Shown: positions 35,089-43,218, counted from the stretch's first letter. The stretch is DNA of 64,000 bases from Serratia rhizosphaerae (GCF_009817885.1 NZ_CP041764.1:1426001-1490000); one strand, 5' to 3'. Made by a program: numbers and translations. The notes: generated from the sequence alone by a model not told the origin.

Positions 35089-36112
35089 CTATAGCCGGAA
35101 ATCTGGCGACAACGTGGCCCAATGCTGGCGCAACACCGCTTTGTGACCGTCCGCCATCGGTAAGTCTTTCAATAACGCCGGCCATAAAGTGCGCGCCTTG
35201 TCGGTGGCATCCACCAGATGCACCCGTATCGCCGGCCAGGGAATACCGATACGCTCGGCCCACCGCTCAAAAGTTTGCATTGAAATCATTGGCCAACGCT
35301 TTTCCCTCGCCATATTAAGCGCAGATGCTGACTCATCCGGGAGATAAACCCGCGTGCTGACAATGTCATAAGCCGGGGAAAGCCGCACGTCGGTTTGGTG
35401 AGGATAAAAAATTGACCAGTTTTTGAGGTGGGCATCGCCATTAGCGAGCATAACGTTTGCCAACAGTCGTCGCGCCATCTGCTGCACATCAGGTAAGGGT
35501 TCACTACTCCACGCATAGAGATAGGCCGCTATCTGCTCGTAATTTTTTCCACGATATTTATCGTGCGCATAAAGGTCGAAGATTTGGGCAAAATCCTCCG
35601 TATGCACCCGTCCGCTTTCACTACGATCGAAACGACGGATAGCATAAGCATAAGATTCATCAGCCAGGCGGATATCAGGTAAATTATCCAACTGTCCCAA
35701 CGCAACCAGCTCAATATCAGGAATATCCACGCCTAATCGCATTAGCGGCAAGCGCGCGTGCTTCCAACGCGCCCGGCAAGTTGTCGCCGGCCCATGCCAG
35801 CAAAGGAAATTCTTCATCAACATGCACTTTCAACGATTGCGCTAACCAACTGCGCAGTGCCCCTTCGGGCAACAAATTGGATAAAACGGGAGGAAGACGC
35901 TGAGATAACTGCAAAACCTGTTCAAGATACCCCGGGTGCGCCCGCTGCCTCAGGGTAAACAACGGACGACTATCCTCCGGCAAAGCAATATATTGCGGAT
36001 CGAAGGTGAGGATATTTCTTCCTCCGCTATAATGCGCCAGCACGCCAACACGCACGCCATGCAAAATCAAAGCTAATGCCTGCACCGATTCAACCTGCCG
36101 TTGCCCCTTCAT
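35089..36112 (-). pseudogene. hipA: hipA toxin-kinase remnant: internal deletion and frameshift
   Basis: HipA is the serine kinase toxin of the hipBA system (it phosphorylates glutamyl-tRNA synthetase in E. coli). An N-terminal frame (36112 to about 35717, 131 aa) carries the HipA N-subdomain, ending at NLPGALEARAL. The C-terminal kinase lobe continues in another frame (from about 35740 to 35089) with GVDIPDIELV, RRFDRS, catalytic NGDAHLKNWS and SPAYDIVS. Joined they give about 335 residues instead of 410-440. The part that should hold the VQ.K glycine-rich loop and ATP-binding lysine is gone. Deletion plus frame change means no active kinase is expected. Starts 3 nt after hipB. Confidence 0.8.
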
Positions 36113-36115
36113 CCG

Positions 36116-36421
36116 CTAGTCCTCGAGATCTTTCAGCTTTTTTTCAAACCCCTGCAACACATCCGCTTTCGACGTTATACCCATTTCCTGTTGCAGTAAC
36201 GTCTCTACGTCACCGGCATGCCTTTTCGGCACGATAACATATTCCAAATCCATCGCCGCCAATATCCGTAGCAGAGTGCTCATCCTAATATCACTGCCGG
36301 ATTCAATACGCTGATATTGCTGCTGCGTCATACCAATCTTCATCAAAAAGTCTTTTTGACTCCAGCCCAACTCGGTGCGCTTTTCTTTCAGAATCCTTGA
36401 TATATCTGATAATTGTCGCAT
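36116..36421 (-). CDS. hipB: HipB-like HTH antitoxin/repressor
   Basis: 101-residue XRE-family DNA-binding protein. HTH at about 9-60 (LGWSQKDFLMKIGMTQQQYQRIESG). C-terminal part has a basic PKRHAG turn and a charged helix, EKKLKDLED. The reading frame is intact although its partner hipA is broken. It directly precedes hipA in the same operon, and five matching palindromes lie upstream, so autorepression is likely still possible. The base composition is AT-richer than that of neighbours, fitting acquired DNA. Confidence 0.82.
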   Translation of the reverse strand: MRQLSDISRILKEKRTELGWSQKDFLMKIGMTQQQYQRIESGSDIRMSTLLRILAAMDLEYVIVPKRHAGDVETLLQQEMGITSKADVLQGFEKKLKDLED

Positions 36422-36434
36422 CCCTCACCTCAAA

Positions 36435-36571
36435 ACAACGAATTAATTGTATTTCTCATCTATAAACAACAAATTAGTTGTAATGCTGGTTAAAAACAAC
36501 CTATTTATTGTATATGTCACAAAAAACAATCAATTGGTTGTAAATAGGGAGGGGAACAATAAATAAGTTAT
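36435..36571. promoter_or_regulatory. array of five palindromic operators upstream of hipB
   Basis: Five 16-bp palindromes of form ACAAC-N6-GTTGT at 36435-36450, 36466-36481, 36496-36511, 36526-36541 and 36556-36571. Start-to-start spacing is 31, 30, 30 and 30 bp, close to three helical turns, so all face the same side of the DNA. Outer copies are slightly degenerate (ACAAT ... GTTAT in the fifth). E. coli hipBA has four similarly arranged operators with a different sequence. Confidence 0.85.
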
Positions 36572-36578
36572 TTACGGC

Positions 36579-37022
36579 TCAGCCCAGCGGCAACGCCATC
36601 ACGATCGCATCCTCACGCCCGCCGGCGGCAGGGTAATAGTTGCGGCGCACCGTGACTTCATTGAAGCCCAGATCGTTATACAGCGCCAGCGCGCTGCGGT
36701 TCGAAGCGCGCACCTCCAGCCACAGCGTAACCACGCCGCGCGTTTCCAGCTCGGCGATCAGCGCACTCAGCAGCGCGCGGCCGTAACCACGGCGCTGCTG
36801 CTGCGGATCGATGGCGATATTGAACAGCGTCGCCTCATCCAGCACGATCTGGGTAATGGCAAAGCCGGCCATCTGACCGTCGGCGTCCAGTTTCAGGTTG
36901 AGGTAGCGTTCGCCCTGGTTACTTGCAAAGGTGGCCTGCGTCCAGGGAAAGGCGTGGCTGGCCTGTTCAATCTTGAAGGCGGTGGCCAGGTCGGCCGCCG
37001 TCAGGGTGGAAATGTTGTTCAT
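36579..37022 (-). CDS. rimI: ribosomal protein bS18 (S18) alanine N-acetyltransferase
   Basis: GNAT acetyltransferase that acetylates the N-terminal alanine of ribosomal protein S18. 147 residues from ATG 37022 (MNNISTLTAAD). Acetyl-CoA motif QQQRRGYGRALL near 76-87, and C-terminal ALYNDLGFNEVTVRRNYYP, typical of RimI. Its start overlaps the end of holD by 56 nt, as E. coli holD and rimI overlap. Downstream, the E. coli yjjG gene is replaced by the hip module. Confidence 0.94.
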   Translation of the reverse strand: MNNISTLTAADLATAFKIEQASHAFPWTQATFASNQGERYLNLKLDADGQMAGFAITQIVLDEATLFNIAIDPQQQRRGYGRALLSALIAELETRGVVTLWLEVRASNRSALALYNDLGFNEVTVRRNYYPAAGGREDAIVMALPLG

Positions 37023-37404
37023 GATGACAAATCTGCTGCCAGAGTGCGCGTTTCGCACCCGCATCGAGAGAAAGCTCGGCCAGCGCCGGGCTGTATAGCT
37101 GCGCGCCGGCCACCGCAAGCGGCTCCGTGACGCCCAGCCGCCAACTGTTGCATTCCGTGTCTTCCGGCAGCATCGCCGCCTGTTCCGGCGTCAGACCATA
37201 GGTTTGCGCCGGCGTCAGCCCCAGGCTGCGCAATACGTCGCAAAACAGCGCATCATCCGGCGCGGGCAACGCCGCAGCCACCACCAACAGGCGCGTTTCC
37301 GCCGGCAGACCGATCGCCACTTCGCCCTGCAACACGGCCGGGCGGCGCAATGTCCACTGCGTAATACCCAGTTGTTGTAACAGCCAGTCGCGTTGAGATG
37401 CCAT
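36967..37404 (-). CDS. holD: DNA polymerase III psi subunit
   Basis: Links the clamp-loader (through chi, HolC) to SSB at the replication fork. 145 residues (137 in E. coli). N-terminal MASQRDWLLQQLGITQWTLRRP is the conserved chi-binding region, with PDDALFCDVLRSLGLTPAQ in the middle. Sequence diverges quickly in this family, but start, length and neighbours rsmC and rimI agree. The last 56 nt overlap rimI in another frame. Confidence 0.92.
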   Translation of the reverse strand: MASQRDWLLQQLGITQWTLRRPAVLQGEVAIGLPAETRLLVVAAALPAPDDALFCDVLRSLGLTPAQTYGLTPEQAAMLPEDTECNSWRLGVTEPLAVAGAQLYSPALAELSLDAGAKRALWQQICHHEQHFHPDGGRPGHRLQD

Positions 37405-37803
37405 GCCGATTCCTGTCAGGAGCTACCGTAAGCGCGTTATGCTAACAAACCCGCGCGGCCAACGCACCTGCAGCTTGCAGCATGACGGGTAAATTCAAGT
37501 TGCGGGAAGACGGCAGGGAAAGAATCCCGATGAGCTGACTCAGGTCAGTGATTCGGGTGACTGAACGCAGCCAACGCATCTGCTGTTTAAAGTATGACGG
37601 GTAGATACCCTAAATAATTCGAGTTGCAGGAAGGCGGCAAGGGAAGGAATCCCGATGAGCTGACTCTGGTCAGTGATTCGGGTGACTGAGCGCAGCCAAC
37701 GCATCTGCAGCTCGAAGTATGACGGGTAACGGGTATAAATTCATCGAACATCGCTGCACAACGCTCTATAATCCCCCGCTTAATCTTGAGGAGCCGAAAC
37801 CTG
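37405..37803. other. holD-rsmC divergent region with repeat array
   Basis: 399 bases. Most of it (37447-37729) is a run of ERIC-like repeats; promoters for holD and rsmC must lie in the flanks (37405-37446 and 37730-37800). No gene seen. Confidence 0.5.
37447..37729 (+). repeat. run of ERIC-like repeats: one partial and two full copies
   Basis: A right-end fragment (37447-37490, ending CATGACGGGTA) is followed directly by a copy with a shortened left end (37489-37603) and a complete copy (37604-37729, TACCCTAAATAATTCGAG ... GAAGTATGACGGGTA). Cores are GAGCTGACTCAGGTCAGTG and GAGCTGACTCTGGTCAGTG; both share the change TTAC to TGAC with matching change on the other arm, so they are probably related by duplication. 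Confidence 0.85.
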
Positions 37804-38844
37804 ATGTCTGCATTAACCCCCGCCAGCGAAGTGATGCTGCGCCACAGTGATGAATTTACCGAACGCCGCGTACTGTTTGCCGGCGATCTGCAAGATAGCC
37901 TGCCTGCCCAGTTCGAGGCCGCAGACGTACGGGTGCATACCCAGCAATATCATCATTGGCAGTTATTAAACCGGGCGATGGGCGACAATGTGCAGTTCGG
38001 CCTGACGGTCGACGCCGGGTTCGTGGCCGACTGCGATACGCTGGTTTATTACTGGCCGAAGAGCAAACAGGAAGCGCAGTTCCAGCTGTGCAATCTGCTG
38101 GCGCTGCTGCCGGTGGGCGCAGAAGTGTTTGTGGTCGGTGAAAACCGCAGCGGCGTGCGCAGCGCGGAGCAAACCGTCGCCGATCACGTGCAGCTGGTTA
38201 AAATCGACAGCGCGCGCCGCTGTGGTCTGTACCACGGCCGTATCGACAGCCGGCCGGCCTTTAACCTCGACGACTGGTGGCAGAGCTACGCGCTGCACGA
38301 TCTGGAAGTGAAAACGCTGCCGGGCGTATTCAGCCGCGACGGTCTGGACGTCGGCAGTTCGCTGCTGCTGTCCACGCTGGAACCGCATATGAAAGGCAAG
38401 GTGCTGGATATCGGCTGCGGCGCCGGCGTACTCGCCAGCGTGATGTCGAAGATGTCACCGAAGGTGAAACTGACGCTGAGCGACGTCAACGCGGCGGCGG
38501 TCGCCGCCAGCCGGGCGACGCTGGCGGCCAACGGCATCGAGGGCGAGGTGCTGGTCAGCAACGTCTACTCCGATATCAGCGGCCGTTTCGATATGATCAT
38601 CTCCAACCCGCCGTTCCACGACGGGCTGGCCACCAGCCTCACCGCGGCGGAAACGCTGATCCGCGGCGCGGTGAAGCACCTGCCGATCGGCGGTAAGCTG
38701 CGCATTGTCGCCAACGCCTTCCTGCCGTATCCGGACATTCTCGACGCCGTCTTCGGCAGCCACGAAGTGCTGGCGCAAAACGGCCGCTTCAAGGTGTATC
38801 AGGCTACCGTCGGTCGTCCGCCGCGCGCGCCGAAGAAGAAATAA
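37804..38844 (+). CDS. rsmC: 16S rRNA m2G1207 methyltransferase
   Basis: Methylates N2 of G1207 in 16S rRNA inside the 30S subunit using S-adenosylmethionine. 346 residues from ATG 37804 (MSALTPASEVML). N-terminal degenerate methyltransferase domain at 1-160, C-terminal active domain at 190-340 with SAM loop VLDIGCGAGVLAS near 200 and catalytic NPPF in ISNPPFHDG near 265. GAGGAG ribosome site upstream. An upstream ATG at 37786 lacks one. Confidence 0.95.
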   Translation: MSALTPASEVMLRHSDEFTERRVLFAGDLQDSLPAQFEAADVRVHTQQYHHWQLLNRAMGDNVQFGLTVDAGFVADCDTLVYYWPKSKQEAQFQLCNLLALLPVGAEVFVVGENRSGVRSAEQTVADHVQLVKIDSARRCGLYHGRIDSRPAFNLDDWWQSYALHDLEVKTLPGVFSRDGLDVGSSLLLSTLEPHMKGKVLDIGCGAGVLASVMSKMSPKVKLTLSDVNAAAVAASRATLAANGIEGEVLVSNVYSDISGRFDMIISNPPFHDGLATSLTAAETLIRGAVKHLPIGGKLRIVANAFLPYPDILDAVFGSHEVLAQNGRFKVYQATVGRPPRAPKKK

Positions 38845-38856
38845 GTCTTCAACCGA

Positions 38857-38884
38857 TATCCCTGACGCCACGGCGTCAGGGATA
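38857..38884. terminator. hairpin between convergent rsmC and aldo/keto reductase
   Basis: TATCCCTGACGCC (38857-38869) and its exact complement at 38872-38884, a 13-bp stem with a 2-nt loop. No U-tract on either side; likely acts for both converging transcripts. Confidence 0.6.
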
Positions 38885-38891
38885 ACACGCA

Positions 38892-39887
38892 TCAACGGTT
38901 AACGTAGCCCATCGATTCCTGCCCGTAACGCGCCCCGGCCGCTGCCTGCTGCGGGAATACCGCCTCAATCGCCGCCAGCTCCTGCGCGCTCAGCGCCAGC
39001 GACGCTGCCGCCACGTTCTCCTCCAGATAGCGCCGGCGTTTGGTGCCCGGAATCGGCACAATATGTTCGCCCTGCGCCATCACCCAGGCTAATGCCAGCT
39101 GCGACGGCGTGACGCCTTTAGCCTGCGCCAGTTCACTAACCTTCTCCACCAGTACCAGGTTACGGGCGAAATTATCCCCCTGAAAACGCGGATTGCTGCG
39201 GCGGAAATCATCTTCGGCCAGATCGTCAGGCCGCTGGATAGCGCCGGTCAGGAAGCCGCGTCCCAGCGGGCTGTAGGCAACAAAGCCGATGCCCAGCCGC
39301 TCGCAGGCCGCCAGTTGTCCCTGCAGCTCCACATCGCGCGTCCACAACGAGTATTCGCTCTGCAGCGCGGTAATCGGATGCACCTGATGCGCCCGCTCCA
39401 GCGTCGCCGCCGAGGCTTCGCTCAGGCCGATATGGCGGATCTTGCCCTGTTTAATCAGATCCGCCAGCGTGCCGACCACTTCTTCGATCGGCACCTCAGG
39501 ATCCACCCGGTGTTGGTAGTAAAGATCGATCGTCTCAACCCCCAGCCGCTGCAGGCTGCCTTCCACCGCACGACGGATATACTCCGGCCGGCTGCAGACG
39601 CCGCGCGCCTGCGGATCCGCCGGGTCGCGCACAATGCCGAACTTGGTGGCCAGAAATACCTGCTCCCGCTTACCTTTGATCGCCTTGCCCACCAGCTGTT
39701 CATTGGTGTACGGCCCGTACATATCGGCGGTGTCCAGCAGGGTTACCCCCAGTTCCAGCGCCCGGTGCAGCGTGGCGATGGCCTCTTTTTCATCATAAGC
39801 GGTGGAGTAGAAATCGCTCATGCCCATGCAGCCTAACCCCAGAGCGGAAACGCTCGGGCCGTTGGAACCTAGTGTGCGCTGTTTCAT
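38892..39887 (-). CDS. aldo/keto reductase
   Basis: NADPH-dependent oxidoreductase of the aldo/keto reductase superfamily (YakC/AKR13-like); substrate unknown. 331 residues. TIM barrel with tetrad residues Asp and Tyr in LLDTADMYGPYTNE near 50-63, Lys in FLATKFG near 80, and His in YYQHRVD near 123. C-terminal NADPH site includes PIPGTKRRRYLEEN near 282. Divergent from the LysR gene at 40009, with a 121-bp shared promoter region, so probably its target. Confidence 0.88.
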   Translation of the reverse strand: MKQRTLGSNGPSVSALGLGCMGMSDFYSTAYDEKEAIATLHRALELGVTLLDTADMYGPYTNEQLVGKAIKGKREQVFLATKFGIVRDPADPQARGVCSRPEYIRRAVEGSLQRLGVETIDLYYQHRVDPEVPIEEVVGTLADLIKQGKIRHIGLSEASAATLERAHQVHPITALQSEYSLWTRDVELQGQLAACERLGIGFVAYSPLGRGFLTGAIQRPDDLAEDDFRRSNPRFQGDNFARNLVLVEKVSELAQAKGVTPSQLALAWVMAQGEHIVPIPGTKRRRYLEENVAAASLALSAQELAAIEAVFPQQAAAGARYGQESMGYVNR

Positions 39888-40008
39888 CGTGTCTGCCTCG
39901 CGGTTGAATGTTTCGCCACTGAGTTTGGTTGTTAGCGCTGGGAAGATAAATCATGCATATTGTTCATCACTGTTCAAAAATCGCTAACAATCGCGGACGG
40001 GGATCGAA

Positions 40009-40917
40009 ATGGATCAGATTCAGGCCATGCGTGTTTTCACCCGTATCGTCGAGCTGGGCAGCTTCAGCCGCACGGCGGAACGCCTGCAGCTGCCGCGCGC
40101 CACGGTCAGCAACGTGTTAAAGCGGCTGGAGCAGCAGCTTGGCGTACGCCTGCTGATCCGCACCACCCGCCAGGTGCAGGTCACCCATGAAGGCACGCTG
40201 TATTACCAGCGCTGCATCCAACTGCTCGGCGCGCTGGAAGAAGCCAACACGCTGTTCCGCCAGCAAAAGCTGCAGCCGTCCGGCCGGGTGCGCATCGATA
40301 TGCCGCATTCGCTGGCACGCGAAGTGGTGATCCCGGCGCTGGAGGATTTCTACCGGCGCTACCCCGATATCACGCTGGCGCTGGGAGCCAACGACACGCA
40401 GGTCAATCTGCTGCGCGACGGCGTCGACTGCGTGCTGCGCGCCTGGAGCAGCGAGGACGACACGCTGGTGGCGCGCAGCATTGCGCAACTGCCGCAGATC
40501 ACCTGCGCCTCACCGGACTATCTGCAGCGCTTCGGCACGCCGCGCTCGCTGGACGATCTGACCGGCCATCAGGCGGTAGGCTACTTCTCGCTCAGCAACA
40601 ATCAGGACTACCCGCTGGAATTCTGCCGCGGCGGCCAGGTGGAACTGCGTACGCTGCCCGCACGGCTGAGCGTCAGCGGCGCCGACGCCTACGCCAGCGC
40701 CTGTCTGACCGGCCTGGGGCTGATCCAGGCGCCGCGCTACTCGCTGGCTCCGCGTCTGAAGCGCGGCGAACTGGTGGAAGTGCTGGCCGATACCCCGCCG
40801 CCGCCGATGCCGCTGCACATTATGTATCCGCCCGGCCGCTTTCTGGCGCCGCGCGTGCGGGTGCTGATTGACTGGCTGATCGAACTGTTTGCCGGGCGTC
40901 CGCTGCATGAGAAATAA
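40009..40917 (+). CDS. LysR-family transcriptional regulator
   Basis: 302 residues. N-terminal winged HTH at about 1-62 (LGSFSRTAERLQLPRATVSNVLKRLEQQLG). Effector domain at about 90-295 with a CrgA/YafC-like type 2 periplasmic-binding fold. Standard arrangement: it is transcribed away from the aldo/keto reductase gene. It probably controls that gene and itself from the 121-bp gap. Inducer not predictable. Nothing unusual. Confidence 0.88.
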   Translation: MDQIQAMRVFTRIVELGSFSRTAERLQLPRATVSNVLKRLEQQLGVRLLIRTTRQVQVTHEGTLYYQRCIQLLGALEEANTLFRQQKLQPSGRVRIDMPHSLAREVVIPALEDFYRRYPDITLALGANDTQVNLLRDGVDCVLRAWSSEDDTLVARSIAQLPQITCASPDYLQRFGTPRSLDDLTGHQAVGYFSLSNNQDYPLEFCRGGQVELRTLPARLSVSGADAYASACLTGLGLIQAPRYSLAPRLKRGELVEVLADTPPPPMPLHIMYPPGRFLAPRVRVLIDWLIELFAGRPLHEK

Positions 40918-40987
40918 GCGAATGGCGGCCAGATGAAAGAAATATGACGCTTTTTACAGCGATCGCCCCAAAACACCGAAATAACTA

Positions 40988-41015
40988 TTGACGTGTTCGC
41001 CAAAATCTCTAGAAT
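40988..41015 (+). promoter_or_regulatory. promoter of the tRNA-Leu cluster
   Basis: -35 TTGACG (40988-40993), 16-nt spacer, -10 TAGAAT (41010-41015), then the GC-rich block TCGGCCCCG typical of stringently controlled stable-RNA promoters. First tRNA begins 43 nt later. Confidence 0.75.
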
Positions 41016-41057
41016 TCGGCCCCGTGGTGACATTGCTGAAATCAATGTTTCTGGTAT

Positions 41058-41144
41058 GCGAAGGTGGCGGAATTGGTAGACGCGCTAGCTTCAGGTGTTA
41101 GTGTCCTTACGGACGTGAGGGTTCAAGTCCCTCTCTTCGCACCA
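41058..41144 (+). tRNA. leuQ: tRNA-Leu(CAG), copy 1
   Basis: 87 nt with encoded CCA. Acceptor GCGAAGG pairs with the 3' CTTCGC; anticodon CAG; long class II variable arm GTGTCCTTACGGACG; T arm GGTTCAAGTCC. First of three near-identical genes, matching leuQPV of E. coli in position. The three symbols are given in order and are arbitrary. Confidence 0.97.
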
Positions 41145-41178
41145 AATAACCACAAGATTTATATTGCACAGCATCTGT

Positions 41179-41265
41179 GCGAAGGTGGCGGAATTGGTAG
41201 ACGCGCTAGCTTCAGGTGTTAGTGTTCTTACGGACGTGAGGGTTCAAGTCCCTCTCTTCGCACCA
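41179..41265 (+). tRNA. leuP: tRNA-Leu(CAG), copy 2 (one-base variant)
   Basis: 87 nt, same as copy 1 except for one change in the variable arm (GTGTTCTTACGG against GTGTCCTTACGG). It turns a C-G pair into U-G, so the arm still forms. Anticodon CAG and CCA end intact, so functional. Confidence 0.96.
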
Positions 41266-41307
41266 CGCTGGTGATATAAATCAAAATCAAGCAGTAACAT
41301 CGACTGT

Positions 41308-41394
41308 GCGAAGGTGGCGGAATTGGTAGACGCGCTAGCTTCAGGTGTTAGTGTCCTTACGGACGTGAGGGTTCAAGTCCCTCTCTTCGCACCA
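41308..41394 (+). tRNA. leuV: tRNA-Leu(CAG), copy 3
   Basis: 87 nt, identical to copy 1, with CCA encoded. Spacers between the three copies (34 and 42 nt) are unlike each other, so the genes are probably processed from one transcript. Confidence 0.97.
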
Positions 41395-41448
41395 ATTGAT
41401 GTCCTTTCTCATTGTTTCCCCGAATAAAAAACAGCAAAAATCAGCTAA

Positions 41449-41467
41449 CACGCCCAGGCGTGGTTTT
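41449..41467 (+). terminator. terminator of the tRNA-Leu operon
   Basis: CACGC/GCGTG stem (inner CCAG loop) followed by GTTTTG, 55 nt after the third tRNA. Confidence 0.7.
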
Positions 41468-41496
41468 GTCATATCTGCGATTTGCCGTGCGCCGGC

Positions 41497-41784
41497 TTAC
41501 GGCGTCAGATCGAAATGCAGACTGATGGCGGCCAGCCCGCCGGCCAGCGCCATGCAGGAAGGCAGCAGCAGATAGTGGCGCCAGCGGCTGTTGAACAGCA
41601 TCACCAACGTCGCCAGCATGGCGATAACGATCAGGCTGCGCAGCTGCATCATGTCCAGGTTGACCATAGCCAGCAGCGGCAACAGGGCGCAGGGCAGCAG
41701 CACGCCCCAGGCGCTGGATAAACGCTCCCCCAAACACCAGGTCACGCCCCACAACCCACAGGCGGTAATCATGGCGGCAATCAT
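41497..41784 (-). CDS. yjjZ: DUF1435 small membrane protein YjjZ
   Basis: 95 residues with about four hydrophobic segments. The block RHYLLLPSCMALAGGLAAI at the C-terminus matches E. coli YjjZ, which also lies near leuQPV and rsmC. Function unknown. GAGGG ribosome site about 9 nt before ATG 41784. A near-consensus Fur box lies 19-37 nt upstream, so expression under iron limitation is likely. The E. coli neighbour fhuF is not in this window. Confidence 0.8.
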   Translation of the reverse strand: MIAAMITACGLWGVTWCLGERLSSAWGVLLPCALLPLLAMVNLDMMQLRSLIVIAMLATLVMLFNSRWRHYLLLPSCMALAGGLAAISLHFDLTP

Positions 41785-41802
41785 GACGTCTTACCCTCAA
41801 GT

Positions 41803-41821
41803 GATAATGATAACCAATATC
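41803..41821. promoter_or_regulatory. Fur box upstream of yjjZ
   Basis: GATAATGATAACCAATATC matches 17 of 19 bases of the Fur consensus GATAATGATAATCATTATC. Confidence 0.8.
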
Positions 41822-41990
41822 ATATAACACTTCTTTTCACCCTGCACCTCTTTCGCGAGCGCCGGATGAAACGCGGATGACAACCCGGTGAAAAAGTGAT
41901 AATTTGACTTAAGAATAATCCTAATATAATAATTTTTTAATAATAACATTGTGAAATTATACCGCCGATATTCCTTATTATCGATCGGGA

Positions 41991-42114
41991 TATATACCCT
42001 AAATAATTCGAGTTGCAGGAAGGCGGGAAGGAATCCCGATGAGCTTAATCAGGTAAGTGATTCGGGTGACTGAACGCAGCCAACACACCTGCAGCTTGAA
42101 GTATGCCGGATATA
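41991..42114 (+). repeat. ERIC-like intergenic palindromic repeat, copy before diguanylate cyclase
   Basis: About 124 bp, TATATACCCTAAATAATTCG ... TTGAAGTATGCCGGATATA. Core GAGCTTAATCAGGTAAGTG. Slightly shortened (missing GGCAA). Ends 42 nt before the cyclase start, so it is probably inside that gene's leader RNA. Confidence 0.85.
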
Positions 42115-42155
42115 ATGACCTACTGCTCAATGTCGACTGCACGGACACACTAATA

Positions 42156-43217
42156 ATGAATGCACGTTCTTATCAGGAACTGCTAAATAGCAAGCATCGG
42201 TTAGCGATATTACTGTTCTTGCTGATGAATATAGCCTCTTCCCTTTTCACCTTATTAATGCCGTTGAGAAATACCCCAGCCATCACCCCGCCGCTGTTCG
42301 GTATCCCCTTGTTTTGTCTGGCGGCGCTATTATTTACCTTACGCTCGCCGGGGAATTATATAAAACGGCTGGAGTATTTTTCCGGCGTATTAGGTCTGCT
42401 GTGGGCCGGACATATTTATATGAAAAGCCAATATCTGCTGCCGAATGTACAAAACTATCTGATTATTAGCCTGTTCAGCATCTTTTTTATCAGCGCGATT
42501 ACCCTGACCGACAACGTCATCGCCTTCTGCCTGCACGCCGTGCCCTCCGCGCTGATTATCCTGCTGCTCGACAACCAGCATAATACCCTGCGCATCCTGT
42601 TTATCAGCGTGCTGCCGATTATCGCCTTTTCCATCCACCATCTGATGCTGAAACGCAGCGAATCCTTCACCTATGCGCTGGTCGCCCGCCTGTATGAAGA
42701 GCGTGACAAACTCAGCAACCTCAGCATGCTCGACCCGCTGACCGGCCTGTATAACCGGCGCGGGCTGGAAAACAAGCTGACGCTGCTGACCACGCCGCAA
42801 AGCGGCCTGCACTTTGTACTGCTGCTGGATATCGACCGTTTCAAAGCCTATAACGACCACTATGGCCATACCATGGGCGATCAGGCGCTGGTGAAGGTCG
42901 CCTGCGCCATCCGCGATGCGGTACGCTCGCGCGATATCGTGGTGCGCTACGGCGGCGAAGAATTTCTGGTGCTGCTGACCAACGTCAGTAAAGAATACGC
43001 CGCCCAGCAGGCAGAACAGATCCGCCTGCGGGTGCAGGCGCTGGCGATCCCGCACGGTTTCAATCAGCTGTCCGCCACCTACGTTACCCTCAGCGCCGGC
43101 ATTTCACCGCTGGAGCAACTGGACGTGGACTCGGCCATCCGCGCCGCCGACAGCGCGCTGTACCAGGCGAAAAACAACGGTCGCAACAGCGTACGACTGG
43201 CGACGGCTCGCCCGTAA
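42156..43217 (+). CDS. membrane-bound diguanylate cyclase
   Basis: 353 residues from ATG 42156 (MNARSYQELLNSKHR); the frame is open further upstream but that part is repeat DNA. Five to six TM helices in about 15-165 form a membrane sensor of unknown ligand. GGDEF domain at about 185-345. Active-site GGEEF at 266-270 with an I-site RSRD at 257-260 five residues before it, so an active, product-inhibited enzyme is expected. No clear ribosome site precedes the ATG. Last base is 1 nt from the permease stop on the other strand. Second cyclase of the window with yfiN. Confidence 0.88.
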   Translation: MNARSYQELLNSKHRLAILLFLLMNIASSLFTLLMPLRNTPAITPPLFGIPLFCLAALLFTLRSPGNYIKRLEYFSGVLGLLWAGHIYMKSQYLLPNVQNYLIISLFSIFFISAITLTDNVIAFCLHAVPSALIILLLDNQHNTLRILFISVLPIIAFSIHHLMLKRSESFTYALVARLYEERDKLSNLSMLDPLTGLYNRRGLENKLTLLTTPQSGLHFVLLLDIDRFKAYNDHYGHTMGDQALVKVACAIRDAVRSRDIVVRYGGEEFLVLLTNVSKEYAAQQAEQIRLRVQALAIPHGFNQLSATYVTLSAGISPLEQLDVDSAIRAADSALYQAKNNGRNSVRLATARP

Positions 43218-43218
43218 G

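Noticed and set aside
35717..35823. Programmed frameshift in hipA
   Set aside because: No slippery heptamer is seen at the junction, and a frame change alone would not restore the missing central segment.
37447..37729. Possible CRISPR array from regularly repeated sequence
   Set aside because: Units are about 120 bp, palindromic, and contiguous without unique spacers; the same unit occurs singly elsewhere in the window.
41179..41265. Second tRNA-Leu as a pseudogene
   Set aside because: The single change keeps pairing (U-G) and all invariant positions, anticodon and CCA are intact.
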